From the NCBI GenBank assembly GCA_946610635.1, contig CAMOCI010000039.1:1-6586 (forward strand): a stretch of 6,586 nucleotides of DNA. Reading direction: 5' to 3'. Below the pieces are notes generated by a model that saw nothing but the letters and a program-made list of their open reading frames with translations, was not told where the DNA came from and did no database searches. Made by a program: the position numbers and the translations under genes. The DNA is from an uncultured Clostridia bacterium (lineage in GTDB: Bacteria; Bacillota; Clostridia; Christensenellales; UBA1242). Shown here piece by piece: positions 5,654 to 6,586 of the stretch (its first letter is position 1; every line of letters starts with the position of its first letter).

Positions 5654-5914
5654 ATGTTTGAGTATATAATTGCAGTTTTTTCATTAAGAACAAGCACAAT
5701 GCAGTTTAATAGTTTACTTGGCAGAAATGGCATAAGAAGTTTAATTATAGAAACGCCAAAGTCGGCTAGTGCAAGTTGTGGCATAAGCGTTAGGTTTGAT
5801 GTTAAAAATCTAGGTCAAGCAAAAGAGTTGCTTAAGCATAGTGATATTAAAAATTTTGTTAGATTTTATCATGTTACAAATTTTAGGGGTCAAACTAGAT
5901 TAATGCCTGTTTAA
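5654..5914 (+). CDS. DUF3343 family protein (putative Se/S carrier-like)
   Basis: This small protein of 86 residues begins EYIIAVFSLRTSTMQFNSLL, typical of DUF3343. The conserved core is IETPKSASASCGISVRF (32-48), with the single cysteine C42 in the SCG motif. The usual family length is about 75-90 residues, so it is complete. AAGGAG (5641-5646) lies 7 nt before the ATG. Known of the family: it has been described as a putative Se/S carrier-like protein from genomic association with selenium and sulfur genes; no direct biochemistry is known to me. Here it diverges from a cysteine desulfurase gene, which supports a role as a persulfide or selenide acceptor through C42, but this is inference. 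It has no predicted membrane segment or signal peptide, so it is probably cytoplasmic. The downstream lgt gene has its own promoter starting 8 bp after this stop. Confidence 0.85.
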   Translation: MFEYIIAVFSLRTSTMQFNSLLGRNGIRSLIIETPKSASASCGISVRFDVKNLGQAKELLKHSDIKNFVRFYHVTNFRGQTRLMPV

Positions 5915-5921
5915 TATTTTG

Positions 5922-5949
5922 TTGACAAAAATAAAAATAAAATTATAAT
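5922..5949 (+). promoter_or_regulatory. Consensus sigma-A promoter of lgt, positioned for a leaderless transcript
   Basis: A perfect TTGACA (5922-5927) and a perfect TATAAT (5944-5949) are 16 bp apart. The usual start 6-7 nt after the -10 box would fall on 5956-5957, at the A of the lgt ATG. There is no Shine-Dalgarno sequence before that ATG; the only G in 5922-5957 is inside the -35 box. Confidence 0.82.
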
Positions 5950-5956
5950 CAATTAT

Positions 5957-6586
5957 ATGAATAATTTTTTATGGATTAGTGGCTTTACAATATTTGGATT
6001 AGAAGTAAAATTTTATGGTATTTTAATGGCATCTGCTTTTGTTGTTGGTTTGCTTTTAGCTATAAAATATTGCAAGCAAAAAGGTTATAGCCAAAATTTA
6101 CCATATGATTTACTTTTGATAGTTTTTCCATCAGCAATAATAGGAGCAAGGCTTAATTATGTGCTTTTCACATCAAGTGAACGTGCATGGTCATTTGTTG
6201 AAATTCTGCAAATTTGGAATGGTGGACTTATGATTTATGGTGGAGTTATCTTTGCTGTTATTGCAATAGGTATATATTGTGCAGTAAAAAAGATTAACTT
6301 TTTAATTATTCTTGATATGCTTGCACCTATCTTAATTTTAGGCCAAGCAATAGGCCGTTGGGGTAACTTTTTTAACCAAGAAGCGTATGGCTCACTTATA
6401 ACTAATCCATCTTTTCAGTGGTTTCCATTTGGTGTATATATAGAAAGTTCACATTTCACGCAGTCAGCAGCAGAGCAAGTAGTAAATGCTTATGGCATGG
6501 GCGTTCAAGGTGCTTGGTTTAATGCAACATTTTTTTACGAAAGCATTTGGTGTTTAGTGGGGTTTTTCTTGCTTCACTATTTATTA
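5957..6586 (+). CDS. lgt: Lgt, phosphatidylglycerol:prolipoprotein diacylglyceryl transferase (3' end outside window)
   Basis: The reading frame is open for 210 codons to the window edge, with no stop, so the C-terminus is missing; Lgt is usually about 260-290 aa. The family signature GRWGNFFNQE spans 133-142, matching the usual GRxGNFxNxE with R134, N137, N140 and E142. Other conserved pieces are FYGILMA (19-25), GARLNY (63-68), WNGGLMIYGG (87-96) and TFFYESIW (191-198). Hydrophobic membrane segments lie at about 20-36, 50-72, 92-110 and 115-132. Known of the family: this integral membrane enzyme transfers diacylglycerol from phosphatidylglycerol to the lipobox cysteine of prolipoproteins, the first step of lipoprotein maturation. 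The ATG at 5957 is the first start in frame with a full N-terminus and has no Shine-Dalgarno sequence. The promoter geometry instead suggests a leaderless mRNA. It lies 42 bp after the DUF3343 gene but need not be co-transcribed with it. Confidence 0.93.
   Translation, partial: MNNFLWISGFTIFGLEVKFYGILMASAFVVGLLLAIKYCKQKGYSQNLPYDLLLIVFPSAIIGARLNYVLFTSSERAWSFVEILQIWNGGLMIYGGVIFAVIAIGIYCAVKKINFLIILDMLAPILILGQAIGRWGNFFNQEAYGSLITNPSFQWFPFGVYIESSHFTQSAAEQVVNAYGMGVQGAWFNATFFYESIWCLVGFFLLHYLL

Noticed and set aside
1..6586. CRISPR array, insertion sequence, tRNA, rRNA or defence system
   Set aside because: I saw no regularly spaced repeats, transposase or terminal inverted repeats, cloverleaf-like segments, or defence-type domains; nearly all sequence is explained by conserved genes.

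Overview
This is a strongly AT-rich, gene-dense bacterial window that reads with the standard bacterial code (sigK ends on TGA, and no in-frame TGA interrupts the genes). A complete sporulation sigma factor K with a pro-sequence, a HemZ-type radical SAM protein, a DUF3343 protein and an EF2568-type cysteine desulfurase together point to a low-GC, endospore-lineage member of the Bacillota. It is most likely a clostridial, perhaps uncultured gut, lineage. I cannot name a species from the sequence.

Layout. (1) Positions 1-2180 hold hemZ and a DUF805/SHOCT membrane protein, 30 bp apart and apparently one transcription unit, closed by a clear intrinsic terminator. (2) Positions 2171-3372 hold hemW, a second HemN-superfamily radical SAM gene. 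Its promoter overlaps the preceding terminator, and its ATG sits exactly where transcription should start. (3) Positions 3373-4260 hold sigK, with a sigma-E-like promoter, a small 5' leader hairpin and a bidirectional terminator. (4) Positions 4293-5460, on the minus strand, hold a class V aminotransferase (cysteine desulfurase) convergent with sigK. (5) Positions 5461-5653 are a divergent regulatory region. (6) From 5654, a DUF3343 gene (putative Se/S carrier) is followed by the start of lgt, which runs off the window end at 6586.

How the genes work together. The genes are mostly housekeeping. Two radical SAM proteins related to heme metabolism (HemZ, HemW) flank a membrane protein of unknown function. 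SigK would run late mother-cell gene expression during sporulation. The desulfurase/DUF3343 divergent pair suggests local sulfur or selenium mobilisation. Lgt attaches the lipid to lipoproteins.

The most notable signal is regulatory. Both hemW and lgt have a perfect TATAAT -10 box 6-7 nt upstream of their ATG and no Shine-Dalgarno sequence, so both are predicted to make leaderless mRNAs. The other five genes have ordinary Shine-Dalgarno sequences. I found no mobile element, CRISPR array, tRNA, rRNA or evidently new defence system. No gene-free stretch exceeds 300 bases.
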